A stretch of DNA of 64,000 nt. Origin: Bacteroides pyogenes. Lineage in GTDB: Bacteria > Bacteroidota > Bacteroidia > Bacteroidales > Bacteroidaceae. Shown here piece after piece: positions 27,758-36,682 of this stretch. The notes under the pieces were generated by a model that had not been told where the DNA came from, ran no database searches, and saw nothing but the letters and a program-made list of their open reading frames with translations. Position numbers and translations under genes: made by a program. Location: contig NZ_JACIDI010000007.1 in NCBI RefSeq assembly GCF_014196225.1, positions 94,833-158,832 of the forward strand. The letters are read 5' to 3'. The number at the start of each line of letters is the position of its first letter. Position 1 is the first letter of the stretch.

Positions 27758-29552
27758 TGTAGCCATGACTCTTGTAAAGTGTGATTTCATCCAAAGGAAT
27801 AGGATATAGGTAGTCCTTTTCCTGAAGGGTGCGTTTCATCACATCCGACTCTATGGGCACGATATATCCGGCATTGCCCGGCCTGTCGAGGATGATGTTT
27901 TTCAAGCTCTCCAGACTGATGGGGGTTGAAAGGTGGTTGGCATTGTACCAGGCTATGTAGCGTTCTTTGTCGAGCCACGCGCCCATGTTGATGGCCGGAT
28001 TCTTCACCATGTCGGCATAGTGCAACTTGCTCCATCGGCGCAAATCGTTGAAACGGATACCTTCGTACACGAGTTCTACGCGGCGCTCGCGGCGAATTTC
28101 CCAGATCAGCGAAGGTACGTCACCGTCGCGTTTGGGGTCGTTGATCACGATGCCGTTGACGGACAGGTCTGTGCCCGCAAGTTTCACGTGCGGCATGTTC
28201 GTGCTCTTGCGGCTGCGGATGACATTGATTGTTTGGTCAAAGTCGGCTTGTGTCAGCGTGTAGTCGTTCAGTTGCGCCAGTTCGGCAGCGGCTTCGATGT
28301 AGTTCATCAGCACCTCGTTGAGTTTCATCACCGGAGCGTCGGTGATGCAAGTAGAGCTCGTACCTCCCGGTTTGTCTATCAACTTTTCGTTTACGAAGCG
28401 GTTGGCGAAGTATCCCGAAATGGCATACACGGCTTCCACGTCTTTCAGGCGGAGCCCTTTGGTTTCTATTGTTGCCGACAGGCGCGGATCGCGGTCGGCA
28501 ATCTCGTCAAAGAACCATTTGTCGCCTTTGAACTGCTTGTTTTCGGCTTGATGGATAGGCAGCCCGTTGGCAGACAGGTAGCTGTCGATCAATGATTTCG
28601 ACGGGCTGTTTTTTTCCTTCTCCGTATTCTGGAATGTCATCAGGCTGTGGGTGACTGCTCCGTCTACGTAAGAGCGGTAGATGATGATTTCGGGATTGCC
28701 CGCCAAGTCTTCCGAAGTGGTGAGCGATTTGTAATCGTCTGCCAGTTTGTAATCATTCCGGTTCATCAGCTCTGCCGCCGCTTCTTTGGCGGCTTTCAGG
28801 AACTTCTTGGCGGCTTCGTTGTTTTTCGCGCGGTATTTCTGCCAAGTGCCCTCGAAAAGCATAAGGCGTGAAGTGTAAGCATAGGCCACCGCTTTGTTGA
28901 TGGTAAGTCCCGGCTTGCCATCCGTCTTTCGTATGTTTTCGCAAGCGAACTTCAGGTCGTCGAGTACCTTCTCCATGACTTGAACACGGTTTTCGCGGGG
29001 TTTGTACAGCACTTCGTAGTCGGTGTTGCTCAATGGTTCGCCATACCACGGCACGTCGCCGAAGCGGGATACCAGCTTGGAGTATTCCATGCCGCGCAGC
29101 AGCCGTGCGACTCCCAGCCAATGGTTCTTCGCTTCTTCGTTCATGGTCGACTTGCCGATGCGGTCGATCAGCGTGTTGAACTGCCGTACGTAGCTGAATG
29201 TCCATGTGCGTTCGTCGATTTTGGTTTTCGTGTTGTCCGTTTCCGATGTGGGGGCCACTTTGGTGAAGAACGTTGCGGCTTCCTGCGCGTTATCGTCCGT
29301 CCAATCGGCCACGTTGGTCTCCGAATACCAGTCGGCACGGTTCCATCCGCTCCGGTATCCCTCGAAGTAGATGTCGTAAAAGGCGTAGATCGAAGTGCGT
29401 ATGTTATTTTCGTTGTTCCAGAAGCTGGGAATGTCTGTGGTGGTATCCATCGGGTCGCGCGTAAGGAAACTTTCGCACGATGACAAGGATGCCAAACTCA
29501 TTGCTGCAAGCAGCAAGCTGTATATCTTTGTTCTCATAATTTTTCTTTTCAT
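27732..29552 (-). CDS. SusD/RagB-like lipoprotein (second SusCD locus)
   Basis: About 606-residue surface lipoprotein. Signal peptide with lipobox LSSC (MRTKIYSLLLAAMSLASLSSC), then SusD helices and the C-terminal family blocks NYIEAAAELAQLNDY, ERRVELVYEGIRFNDLRRW and YLYPIPLDEITLYKSHGYTL ending NKGW. The frame runs to 29636, but the extra residues overlap the susC gene and precede the signal peptide. Starts at 29552 (17 bp after the susC stop) or 29537 are both good. Works with the upstream SusC-like transporter. Substrate unknown; the divergent NamZ genes suggest peptidoglycan sugars or peptides as one possibility. Confidence 0.92.
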   Translation of the reverse strand: MKRKIMRTKIYSLLLAAMSLASLSSCESFLTRDPMDTTTDIPSFWNNENNIRTSIYAFYDIYFEGYRSGWNRADWYSETNVADWTDDNAQEAATFFTKVAPTSETDNTKTKIDERTWTFSYVRQFNTLIDRIGKSTMNEEAKNHWLGVARLLRGMEYSKLVSRFGDVPWYGEPLSNTDYEVLYKPRENRVQVMEKVLDDLKFACENIRKTDGKPGLTINKAVAYAYTSRLMLFEGTWQKYRAKNNEAAKKFLKAAKEAAAELMNRNDYKLADDYKSLTTSEDLAGNPEIIIYRSYVDGAVTHSLMTFQNTEKEKNSPSKSLIDSYLSANGLPIHQAENKQFKGDKWFFDEIADRDPRLSATIETKGLRLKDVEAVYAISGYFANRFVNEKLIDKPGGTSSTCITDAPVMKLNEVLMNYIEAAAELAQLNDYTLTQADFDQTINVIRSRKSTNMPHVKLAGTDLSVNGIVINDPKRDGDVPSLIWEIRRERRVELVYEGIRFNDLRRWSKLHYADMVKNPAINMGAWLDKERYIAWYNANHLSTPISLESLKNIILDRPGNAGYIVPIESDVMKRTLQEKDYLYPIPLDEITLYKSHGYTLEQNKGW

Positions 29553-29569
29553 ACTGTTGTCATTCAAGG

Positions 29570-32500
29570 TTAAAATCCTAATTGCATGCCGAAGGAGATG
29601 GTTCTCGAAAGCGGATAGCTTCTTCCGAACGACCATGTGCTGCCTTTCACTCCTACTTTATAGTCCGTCGATTCGGGGTCGAGCGGCAGATGCAGGCTGT
29701 CGAACTCGAACAGGTTTTCTGCGCTTACATAAAGTCGTGCCCGTTCGAAATGTATCTTCTTCATCCATTCTCTGGGGAGGCTGTACCCGATGGTGATGTT
29801 TTTGCATCGCAGGTACGCCATGTTGGCAAGGTATCGGGTCTGTCTCAGGAAGTTCATGCCGTTGCTCGTCCATGCGTTGTTGGCGGGACGCGGATAGAAG
29901 GCGTGTGGGTTTTCCGGTGTCCAGTAATCCATCTGATGTGCGAATGCTCCTTCCGCATAGCCCGATCCTCCAGCAGGTATTCCTACCGAACCGTATGCCC
30001 AGAAATCGCGCTTGCCCACTCCTTGGAAGAACGCGCTGAAGTCTATCCCTTTATAACTTGCTCCCAACGTGAAGCTGTATTCGTATCGGGGCAGCGAATT
30101 GCCGATCACTTTCATATCGCCGGGATTATCTACGGTGTTGTCTCCGTAGCTGATTTTCGAATTGTCGCTGTCGAGATTTTTGTATTTCACATCGCCCGGG
30201 CCGAAGGTAAAGTCGCCGGTCTCATAGAGTGACTGTGACGGGATTCCGTCTTTTAGTTTATAGATCGTTTTGCTGCCGTTCTTTATGATGTCGAAATCCG
30301 ATTCCTGAAACAGACGATCGGTTTCGTATCCCCAAATCTCGCCCAAGACCTTGCCTTCGTAATTTCTGTTGATGTTTCTGTCTGTGCTGTTGAATTTGGT
30401 GATCTTCTCTTTTACATTCGAGAGAGCTGCTCTCAGGCTCACTCCCAAACCATTGGCGAAGGTGTGGTTGTAGTCTGCCGCCAGTTCGAATCCCTTGCCG
30501 GTGATTTCACCGTAGTTGATTTTCGGTGCTATGGCTCCGAAGGTCAGCGGAAGTGCCTCGCCCACGCTGTGCATGTCCGAAGTGACGCGCTTGTACCAAT
30601 CGAAAGATATGCCCAGTTCGTCGTTAAAGAAACGGACGTCGAATCCGAGATCGAGTGTAGTGACCCGCTCCCATGTCAATGCGGGTGAAATAACCGACGG
30701 AGAGCTCAGATAAAGAACTTCCTTTCCGTCTATCACCCATCCCGAATCGCCCGAAGACATGGTGGATATGAATGAATTGGCGGCTACGTCCTGATTGCCA
30801 ATCGTTCCCCACGAACCCCTGAACTTCAGATTGCTCAGCGCAGGTTTCGCCCATTCCATGAAAGCCTCTTCGGAGGCGCGCCATCCTGCCGATACGGAAG
30901 GAAAGAAAGCCCATTTTTTACCTTTGGGGAAGCGCGACGATCCGTCGTAGCGCATATTCAGCTCCAGCAGATAGCGTTGCATGTAGTCGTAATTGATACG
31001 GCCGAACAAACCTGCCGCAGCGAAATCGTTGTGATAGCTGTCGGTCGTGCTGTAAGCAAATTCTTCTCCGGTGGTAAGCGCTATTTCAGGAAGATTGCTG
31101 CTGATAAGTCCCCGGCGTTCCGAATAATGACCGAGTCGTTCGCGTGTCTCTGCATCCATACCTCCCATCACTTTGAAGTTGTGCACATCATTGAATCTGA
31201 ACAGGTAAGTAGCATAGGCTTTGAAAATATTCGACATGGTGTATTTGCTGGTTTGAACCACACGGTTGTGCGAAGAGTGGGTGACCTCCTTGTAGTTGCT
31301 GAAAGGGCTTGTGGCAAACATATCATATGCCGTGATGGTTCCCCCGTCGCGCTTTTGTGCGTCGATCAGCATTGAGAAAGTGTAGTCGAAGTTGATGCTC
31401 AGGTCTTTTATCGGATTGATTTCCGTACCCAGATTGGTGCGTATGTAGTTCGAAGCCACTCGTTCACGGTTGCCTGCCTTGATTTCGGTCACCGCCGAGC
31501 GGAAGTCTCTTCCTTCGTACTGTCCGTACGGATACCATCGGGGCCAGCGTTGGAGGTAGAACCATGAGTCGTATTGTCCCGAAGAGTAACGGTAGGGCTG
31601 CTCGTTGATGGAGCGTGTAAAAAGCACGTTGGCTTTCACCTTCCACCAGTCGCGTACGGCGGTGGTGATGCTGCTGTTCAGCGTGTAGCGGTCGTACAAG
31701 TCGGTGTTGAACTTCATCATACCTTTTTGGTTGAGATAGCCGAGGCTGATGTTGTAGGTTGTACGGTCATTGCCTCCTGTTACCGACAGGTTATGATTCT
31801 GTTGCGGCGTCCACTTGCGTGTAAACTCCTTCACGGCATCGAACGAGCGGTAGAAGTAGGTCTTTCCGTTTTTAATTTCAAAATCCCGTCCTTCTTTCAT
31901 CTCTCCCAGTTCGCTTTGCGACATGCCGCCGTATTGCTTTTCCCAATCTTCGATACGTCCCAGCGCATAGTCGTCTATGGTGTATCCGATGGTGCTCACG
32001 GTGCTTTTTCCCAAACGCTTCATAATGGATAAGATAAATCGGGCGTTGTCTGTGGCGGATGCCAGCTCTGCTGTTTTGGTGGGAGTATTCCACGCGAAGT
32101 TGTTCGAGTAAGTCACGCTTACTTTATTGTTCTTCTTGCCCTGTTTGGTGGTAATCAGGATAACTCCCCATGCGGCCCGTGTACCGTAGATGGATGCCGA
32201 AGCGGCATCTTTGAGTACGGAGATGGTTTCAATGTCGTCGGGGTTGATTACGTTCAGGTTCGGGACTTCCACATTATCTACCAGAATAAGGGGAGATGTT
32301 CCTTCGGTAGCGCTCAGCGACCCGATAGAACCGCGGAGCTTGATGGTCGACTCTGTTCCTACTCCGCCTATCTTATTTGTAATGGTCAATCCCGGAGTGA
32401 TGCCTTGCAGGGCTTTCGCCGCATCGGTCACCGGACGGCTGGCGATGGCTTCCTGCACATTCACGTTTGCCACTGCGCCTGTCAGGTTGACTTTCTTTTG

Positions 32501-32908
32501 TGCGCCGTATCCTACAACCACTACTTCGTCTATTAACTCGGTGTCTTCTTTCAGCACAATTTTCATTTGGTTGCTTGCCTTCACCTCCTGCGTTTTGTAG
32601 CCTACATAGGATATCTCCAACACGGCATTCGGTTTTACGTTGAGGGAAAACTTGCCTTCCATGTCGGTAATAATACCGTTTGTTGTACCTTTTTCTACTA
32701 CACTGGCACCTATCATGGGTTCACCTTTGGTGTCTACCACCCAACCTGTAACGGTTTGATTTTGCATCTGTTCCATCACTGTGAATGACGGACCGGAACT
32801 CAAATCTGAAGCCATCACATGGCTGTTGCCTAAAAGCAGGGAGCTTATGGCCATTGCCGTTAGTATACGGCGAGGAGCAATTGCTCGGTTCTTGTGATTT
32901 CCATTCAT
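29570..32908 (-). CDS. SusC/RagA-like TonB-dependent transporter (second SusCD locus)
   Basis: About 1112-residue outer-membrane transporter. The ATG at 32908 (MNGNHKNRAIAPRRIL) gives a signal peptide ending near VMASD; the longer frame from 32995 is unlikely. A carboxypeptidase-like domain (TVTGWVVDTKGEPMIGASV to MKIVLKED) is followed by VVVGYGAQKKVNLTGAV, the plug (SPLILVDNVEVPN, IETISVLKDAASASIYG) and a barrel ending ISFGMQLGF. No STN domain. No ECF sigma, anti-sigma or hybrid two-component gene is adjacent, so the regulator is not visible. First gene of a two-gene operon divergent from namZ. Confidence 0.94.
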   Translation of the reverse strand: MNGNHKNRAIAPRRILTAMAISSLLLGNSHVMASDLSSGPSFTVMEQMQNQTVTGWVVDTKGEPMIGASVVEKGTTNGIITDMEGKFSLNVKPNAVLEISYVGYKTQEVKASNQMKIVLKEDTELIDEVVVVGYGAQKKVNLTGAVANVNVQEAIASRPVTDAAKALQGITPGLTITNKIGGVGTESTIKLRGSIGSLSATEGTSPLILVDNVEVPNLNVINPDDIETISVLKDAASASIYGTRAAWGVILITTKQGKKNNKVSVTYSNNFAWNTPTKTAELASATDNARFILSIMKRLGKSTVSTIGYTIDDYALGRIEDWEKQYGGMSQSELGEMKEGRDFEIKNGKTYFYRSFDAVKEFTRKWTPQQNHNLSVTGGNDRTTYNISLGYLNQKGMMKFNTDLYDRYTLNSSITTAVRDWWKVKANVLFTRSINEQPYRYSSGQYDSWFYLQRWPRWYPYGQYEGRDFRSAVTEIKAGNRERVASNYIRTNLGTEINPIKDLSINFDYTFSMLIDAQKRDGGTITAYDMFATSPFSNYKEVTHSSHNRVVQTSKYTMSNIFKAYATYLFRFNDVHNFKVMGGMDAETRERLGHYSERRGLISSNLPEIALTTGEEFAYSTTDSYHNDFAAAGLFGRINYDYMQRYLLELNMRYDGSSRFPKGKKWAFFPSVSAGWRASEEAFMEWAKPALSNLKFRGSWGTIGNQDVAANSFISTMSSGDSGWVIDGKEVLYLSSPSVISPALTWERVTTLDLGFDVRFFNDELGISFDWYKRVTSDMHSVGEALPLTFGAIAPKINYGEITGKGFELAADYNHTFANGLGVSLRAALSNVKEKITKFNSTDRNINRNYEGKVLGEIWGYETDRLFQESDFDIIKNGSKTIYKLKDGIPSQSLYETGDFTFGPGDVKYKNLDSDNSKISYGDNTVDNPGDMKVIGNSLPRYEYSFTLGASYKGIDFSAFFQGVGKRDFWAYGSVGIPAGGSGYAEGAFAHQMDYWTPENPHAFYPRPANNAWTSNGMNFLRQTRYLANMAYLRCKNITIGYSLPREWMKKIHFERARLYVSAENLFEFDSLHLPLDPESTDYKVGVKGSTWSFGRSYPLSRTISFGMQLGF

Positions 32909-33525
32909 AAAAGATTGATTGATTATATTATTAATAAAAACGTCTTCTGATCCTTGTCTATCAGGTGCAGAGACCCAGAAGATAATGAAAAGCATATCTT
33001 GTCTCTTCGTTTTGTATTTCGAAGATAAGCTGTTTTTTATATATAGATATATATATTTCTGTTTTTTTTGTTTTATCTTTTTCTTTTAACGTATTATTTG
33101 CAGTCATGATCCATCTTTTTTAAACCTCTTCTTTACTGATTCTTTCTGAATCTGAATGAACCACTGTTGATGAATCCGGAAAATATAATTATGGAATGAT
33201 TCTATATCTGATGAAGATTTTTTCTTTTTCTCAAATCGGATGGAAAGATAAAAAACAGCTGAAGCCAAACCTGTTTCATGGTATTGCCGTGAGAGCTGAA
33301 CTGTTAACGCATCCATAGTGATGAATCATTCCTTGCCTTAATCTTACTCTTAATGGAGGACAATGCCTATCTTAGATTCAATAGCTGATTGTTTAGAGCC
33401 GGACGAAAGAATCTACTATCACAACTTATTCAAAGAATATTGAAAATATCAAAACGAAAGTTTCTAATGTAAAAAATAGATATATCTTTGTTCCAACCAA
33501 TGTTTACTTACATACCAATTGATAT
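32909..33525. other. Divergent intergenic region, susC / namZ
   Basis: About 620 very AT-rich bp between divergent genes, a natural place for shared control. On the plus strand TATCTTTG (33483-33490) serves namZ. On the minus strand only a one-mismatch TATCTTCG (33027..33020) is seen for susC. A 70-codon minus-strand ORF (33104-33316) has no recognisable features and is not called. Confidence 0.5.
33483..33490 (+). promoter_or_regulatory. -7 box upstream of namZ
   Basis: Reads TATCTTTG, matching TAnnTTTG, 35 bp before the start codon. The -33 region has no clean TTTG (GTTTC at 33460-33464 is nearest), suggesting a regulated promoter. Confidence 0.55.
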
Positions 33526-34770
33526 ATGAAGAAACTCTCAGCTTTTTTATTTTCCCTTTTCCTGCTTTCCACGCTGTGGGTAAAGAGCGATACGGCGCTT
33601 TCCGCTTGTGAACGGACAGGATTTGATTGTTCCGCCAATACTGAAAGCCGGTTGACGGATTCGGCGAAGGTGATTCTCGGCGACGAACAGACCGATAAGT
33701 ATTTTCCCCTGCTGAAAGGGAAGCGCATTGCCGTATTCTCCAACCATACGGGAATGGTGGGCGATAAACACCTGCTGGATGTTCTTGTGGAAAACGGTTT
33801 TAATGTGACCGCCATCTTTTCGCCCGAACATGGATTCAGGGGGAATGCGGATGCCGGCGAGCATGTATCGAGCTCTACCGACCCGAAAACGGGAGTACCC
33901 ATCTTTTCGCTATACGACGGGAAAGATAAGAAACCGAGCGCGAAAACGATGAGAGAGTTCGACTTGCTGATTGTAGATATACAGGATGTGGGGCTGCGGT
34001 TTTATACCTATTATATTACGATGTGCCGCCTGATGGACGCTTGCGCCGAACACGGCCGAGAGGTGTTGGTGCTCGACAGGCCTAATCCGAACGGACACTA
34101 TGTGGACGGTCCTATCCTGAACATGAAATATAAGTCGGGGGTAGGTTGGTTGCCTATTCCCGTAGTGCATGGGATGACACTGGGCGAGCTGGCGCAGATG
34201 GTGAACGGAGAAGGATGGCTTCCTCAGGGACGCCGTTGCAAACTGACGGTGATTCCGTGTGCCAACTACACGCACGCCACACTCTACAAACTGCCCGTTC
34301 CTCCTTCGCCCAATCTGCGGAACATGAAGGGCGTCTACCTATATCCTTCCATCTGCTATTTCGAGGCTACACCCGTTAGTTTGGGAAGGGGAACTCCGCT
34401 GCCTTTTCAGGTGTACGGACACCCGAACATGGTGGGATACGACTTCAGCTTTACTCCGCAGAGCGTGGAGGGAGCTAAGAATCCTCCTCAACTGGGAAAG
34501 CGTTGTTACGGAGTCGACTTGAGCGGCATGGAGGATGAAGAGATCTGGCGACGAGGTGTCGATCTGAGTTATGTGATAGACGCTTACCGCAACCTGAATC
34601 TGGGCGACCATTTCTTCCGTCCTTTCTTCGAACTGCTTATCGGCGTGGATTATGTCCGTCCCATGATTAAAGCAGGAAAAAGCGCTGAAGAAATAAAAGC
34701 CCGTTGGAAAGGGGATGTGGAGAAATTCAAGAAGCAGCGGAAGCCTTACTTGCTGTATCCCGAAGAGTGA
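33526..34770 (+). CDS. namZ: Exo-beta-N-acetylmuramidase NamZ-like (GH171, DUF1343)
   Basis: 414-residue secreted protein with a signal peptide (MKKLSAFLFSLFLLSTLWV). The rest is a full-length DUF1343 domain, now known as NamZ/GH171, which removes N-acetylmuramic acid from the non-reducing end of peptidoglycan fragments. Signature blocks are VFSNHTGMVG, FSPEHGFRGNADAGEHV, GVPIFSLYDG, DLLIVDIQDVGLRFYTY, VLDRPNPNG and EATPVSLGRGTPLPFQVYG. The conserved acidic and His residues of the SPEHGFRG segment are intact. A sodium:solute symporter follows after 65 bp and an AmiE-like serine hydrolase after that. Probably periplasmic or surface-anchored. Confidence 0.9.
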   Translation: MKKLSAFLFSLFLLSTLWVKSDTALSACERTGFDCSANTESRLTDSAKVILGDEQTDKYFPLLKGKRIAVFSNHTGMVGDKHLLDVLVENGFNVTAIFSPEHGFRGNADAGEHVSSSTDPKTGVPIFSLYDGKDKKPSAKTMREFDLLIVDIQDVGLRFYTYYITMCRLMDACAEHGREVLVLDRPNPNGHYVDGPILNMKYKSGVGWLPIPVVHGMTLGELAQMVNGEGWLPQGRRCKLTVIPCANYTHATLYKLPVPPSPNLRNMKGVYLYPSICYFEATPVSLGRGTPLPFQVYGHPNMVGYDFSFTPQSVEGAKNPPQLGKRCYGVDLSGMEDEEIWRRGVDLSYVIDAYRNLNLGDHFFRPFFELLIGVDYVRPMIKAGKSAEEIKARWKGDVEKFKKQRKPYLLYPEE

Positions 34771-34835
34771 TACGCATCCGGAGAAACAAACGTAACTGAA
34801 TCATTTTATACCATAATTATACTTGTCGAAATATC

Positions 34836-36308
34836 ATGTCACCACTATCTGTCATTATCACCATTGCCGTCTATTTTATTGTGTTGTTCGCTATCTCGTA
34901 TGTCACAGGCAAGAAAGCCGACAATGCCGGTTTCTTTACCGGCAATCGGCAATCATCGTGGTATGTTGTCGCTTTTGCCATGATCGGGGCCAGCATATCG
35001 GGAGTCACTTACATTTCTGTGCCGGGTATGGTAGCAGGCAGCGGCTTCGGTTATTTGCAGATGGTGATGGGATTCATCGTGGGGCAGCTTGTCATCGCAT
35101 ACGTGCTCGTTCCTCTGTTCTATAAAATGAACTTGGTTTCGATATACGAGTATCTTGAAAATCGTTTCGGAATGCGTTCGTACCGAACGGGGGCATGGTT
35201 CTTCTTTGTCTCGAAGATGCTGGGCGCCTCTGTCCGCCTGTTTCTGGTCTGCCTTACGCTGCAATTGCTCGTGTTCGATCCGTTGCGTCTTCCCTTCTTG
35301 CTGAACGTGACGATTACCGTGTTGTTGGTGTGGCTTTATACGTTCCGGGGAGGCGTGAAATCGCTGATATGGACAGATTCGTTCAAGACGCTATGCCTTG
35401 TCGTTTCGGTGGGACTCACCATCTATTATATCACCGGAGAGCTCAGGCTTTCTTTCGGAGAGATGCTGGGAGCTATTGCCGACAGCGACATGTCGCGTCT
35501 TTTCTTCTTCGACGACGTGAACGACAGGCAATTCTTCTTCAAGCAGTTTTTGGCGGGAATATTCACCACTATCGCCATATCGGGATTGGATCAGGATATG
35601 ATGCAGCGTAACCTGAGTTGCAAGAATTCGAAAGACTCCCAAAAGAATATGGTTGTCAGCATCTGCCTTCAGTTCGTAGTCATTCTGATGTTCCTCATGC
35701 TGGGTGTGATGCTCTATCTCTTTGCCGCCGATCAGGGGGTGACGGTAGAGAAAGGCGATGAGCTGTTCCCCATGATTGCCACAGGAGACTACTTCCCTGT
35801 GTTTGTGGGAGTGCTATTCATTATCGGGCTTGTTTCTTCCGCCTATTCGGCAGCCGGATCGGCGCTGACAGCCCTCACCACTTCGTTTACTATTGATATT
35901 CTTGGCGCGAAAGGCAAGAGCGATGAAGCGCTGACCTCCACCCGGAAGCGCGTGCATGTGGCGATGGCGGTGTTGATGGGAGTTACTATTTTTGTCTTTA
36001 ACAGTCTCAACAATACGAGCGTTATCGATGCCGTTTATACGTTGGCAAGTTATACTTACGGCCCCATACTCGGACTGTTCGCGTTCGGCATTTTCACCAA
36101 ACGGCAGGTGCGCGACCGTTACATTCCGCTTGTCGCTATCGTTTCTCCGCTGCTATGCCTGGTGTTGCAGCTCAATTCCGAAGCGTGGTTCGGAGGCTAC
36201 CGGTTCAGCTATGAGCTGCTGTTGTTCAACGCATTTTTCACATTTCTGGGCTTGTGCCTGTTTATCAAACAGGGAGAAACCGTGCGGGAGAACCTGCGGG
36301 AGGTGTGA
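34836..36308 (+). CDS. Sodium:solute symporter (SSS family)
   Basis: 490-residue inner-membrane transporter with about 13 hydrophobic segments. SSS-family marks include the N-terminal region GKKADNAGFFTGNRQSSWYVVAFAMIGASISGVTY (split here only as a landmark), GIFTTIAISGLDQDMMQRNLSC and SSAYSAAGSALTALTTSF, which provide sodium-site Ser/Thr residues. Substrate is not readable, but SSS members beside NamZ and MurNAc genes in Bacteroidetes are proposed MurNAc transporters (MurT in Tannerella forsythia), which fits this context. Confidence 0.88.
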   Translation: MSPLSVIITIAVYFIVLFAISYVTGKKADNAGFFTGNRQSSWYVVAFAMIGASISGVTYISVPGMVAGSGFGYLQMVMGFIVGQLVIAYVLVPLFYKMNLVSIYEYLENRFGMRSYRTGAWFFFVSKMLGASVRLFLVCLTLQLLVFDPLRLPFLLNVTITVLLVWLYTFRGGVKSLIWTDSFKTLCLVVSVGLTIYYITGELRLSFGEMLGAIADSDMSRLFFFDDVNDRQFFFKQFLAGIFTTIAISGLDQDMMQRNLSCKNSKDSQKNMVVSICLQFVVILMFLMLGVMLYLFAADQGVTVEKGDELFPMIATGDYFPVFVGVLFIIGLVSSAYSAAGSALTALTTSFTIDILGAKGKSDEALTSTRKRVHVAMAVLMGVTIFVFNSLNNTSVIDAVYTLASYTYGPILGLFAFGIFTKRQVRDRYIPLVAIVSPLLCLVLQLNSEAWFGGYRFSYELLLFNAFFTFLGLCLFIKQGETVRENLREV

Positions 36309-36682
36309 TGAAGCAGGATGCTGAGAGTGATGCCGATGGAAGCGAAGGAAACCACCGGATAATATCGTAATCCACATCGCTGAAGAAAGCTTCCGGGCAA
36401 AATTATCGGAAACGAATGCCTTTATGCGAATTTACCAAACCGAAAACTAACGGATAAAGTATGAAATATCCGTGATGAAAAGGAAAGTTTAGATGCAGAT
36501 ATATTGCCGTTTTACTGTTTCTGCGAGTGGCGCTACCGGTATAAGGTTTCTTCGTTAGAAGAACCTTCGGGTGTAAACATTTTCATTTCAATAAAATGAT
36601 TGCTATGAGATATAAGGTTTCTCCGTTAGAAGGGCCTTTGGGTGTGGTATACAATATAAATTAAAACCATTATTTCGCTTTT
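36309..36682. other. Intergenic region with direct repeats
   Basis: 374 bp between the symporter and the serine hydrolase. It contains a 35-bp direct-repeat pair (36540 and 36611). No promoter with both boxes is clear. Confidence 0.5.
36540..36645. repeat. 35-bp direct-repeat pair, 71-bp spacing
   Basis: Copies at 36540-36574 and 36611-36645 share TATAAGGTTTCT, CGTTAGAAG and GGGTGT with four substitutions. The first copy can form an imperfect GGTTTCTTC/GAAGAACC hairpin. A related pair lies inside the next ORF (36859 and 36931). Confidence 0.75.

Noticed and set aside
33104..33316. 70-codon minus-strand ORF upstream of susC as a regulator
   Set aside because: Too short, no DNA-binding motif and no ribosome-binding context.
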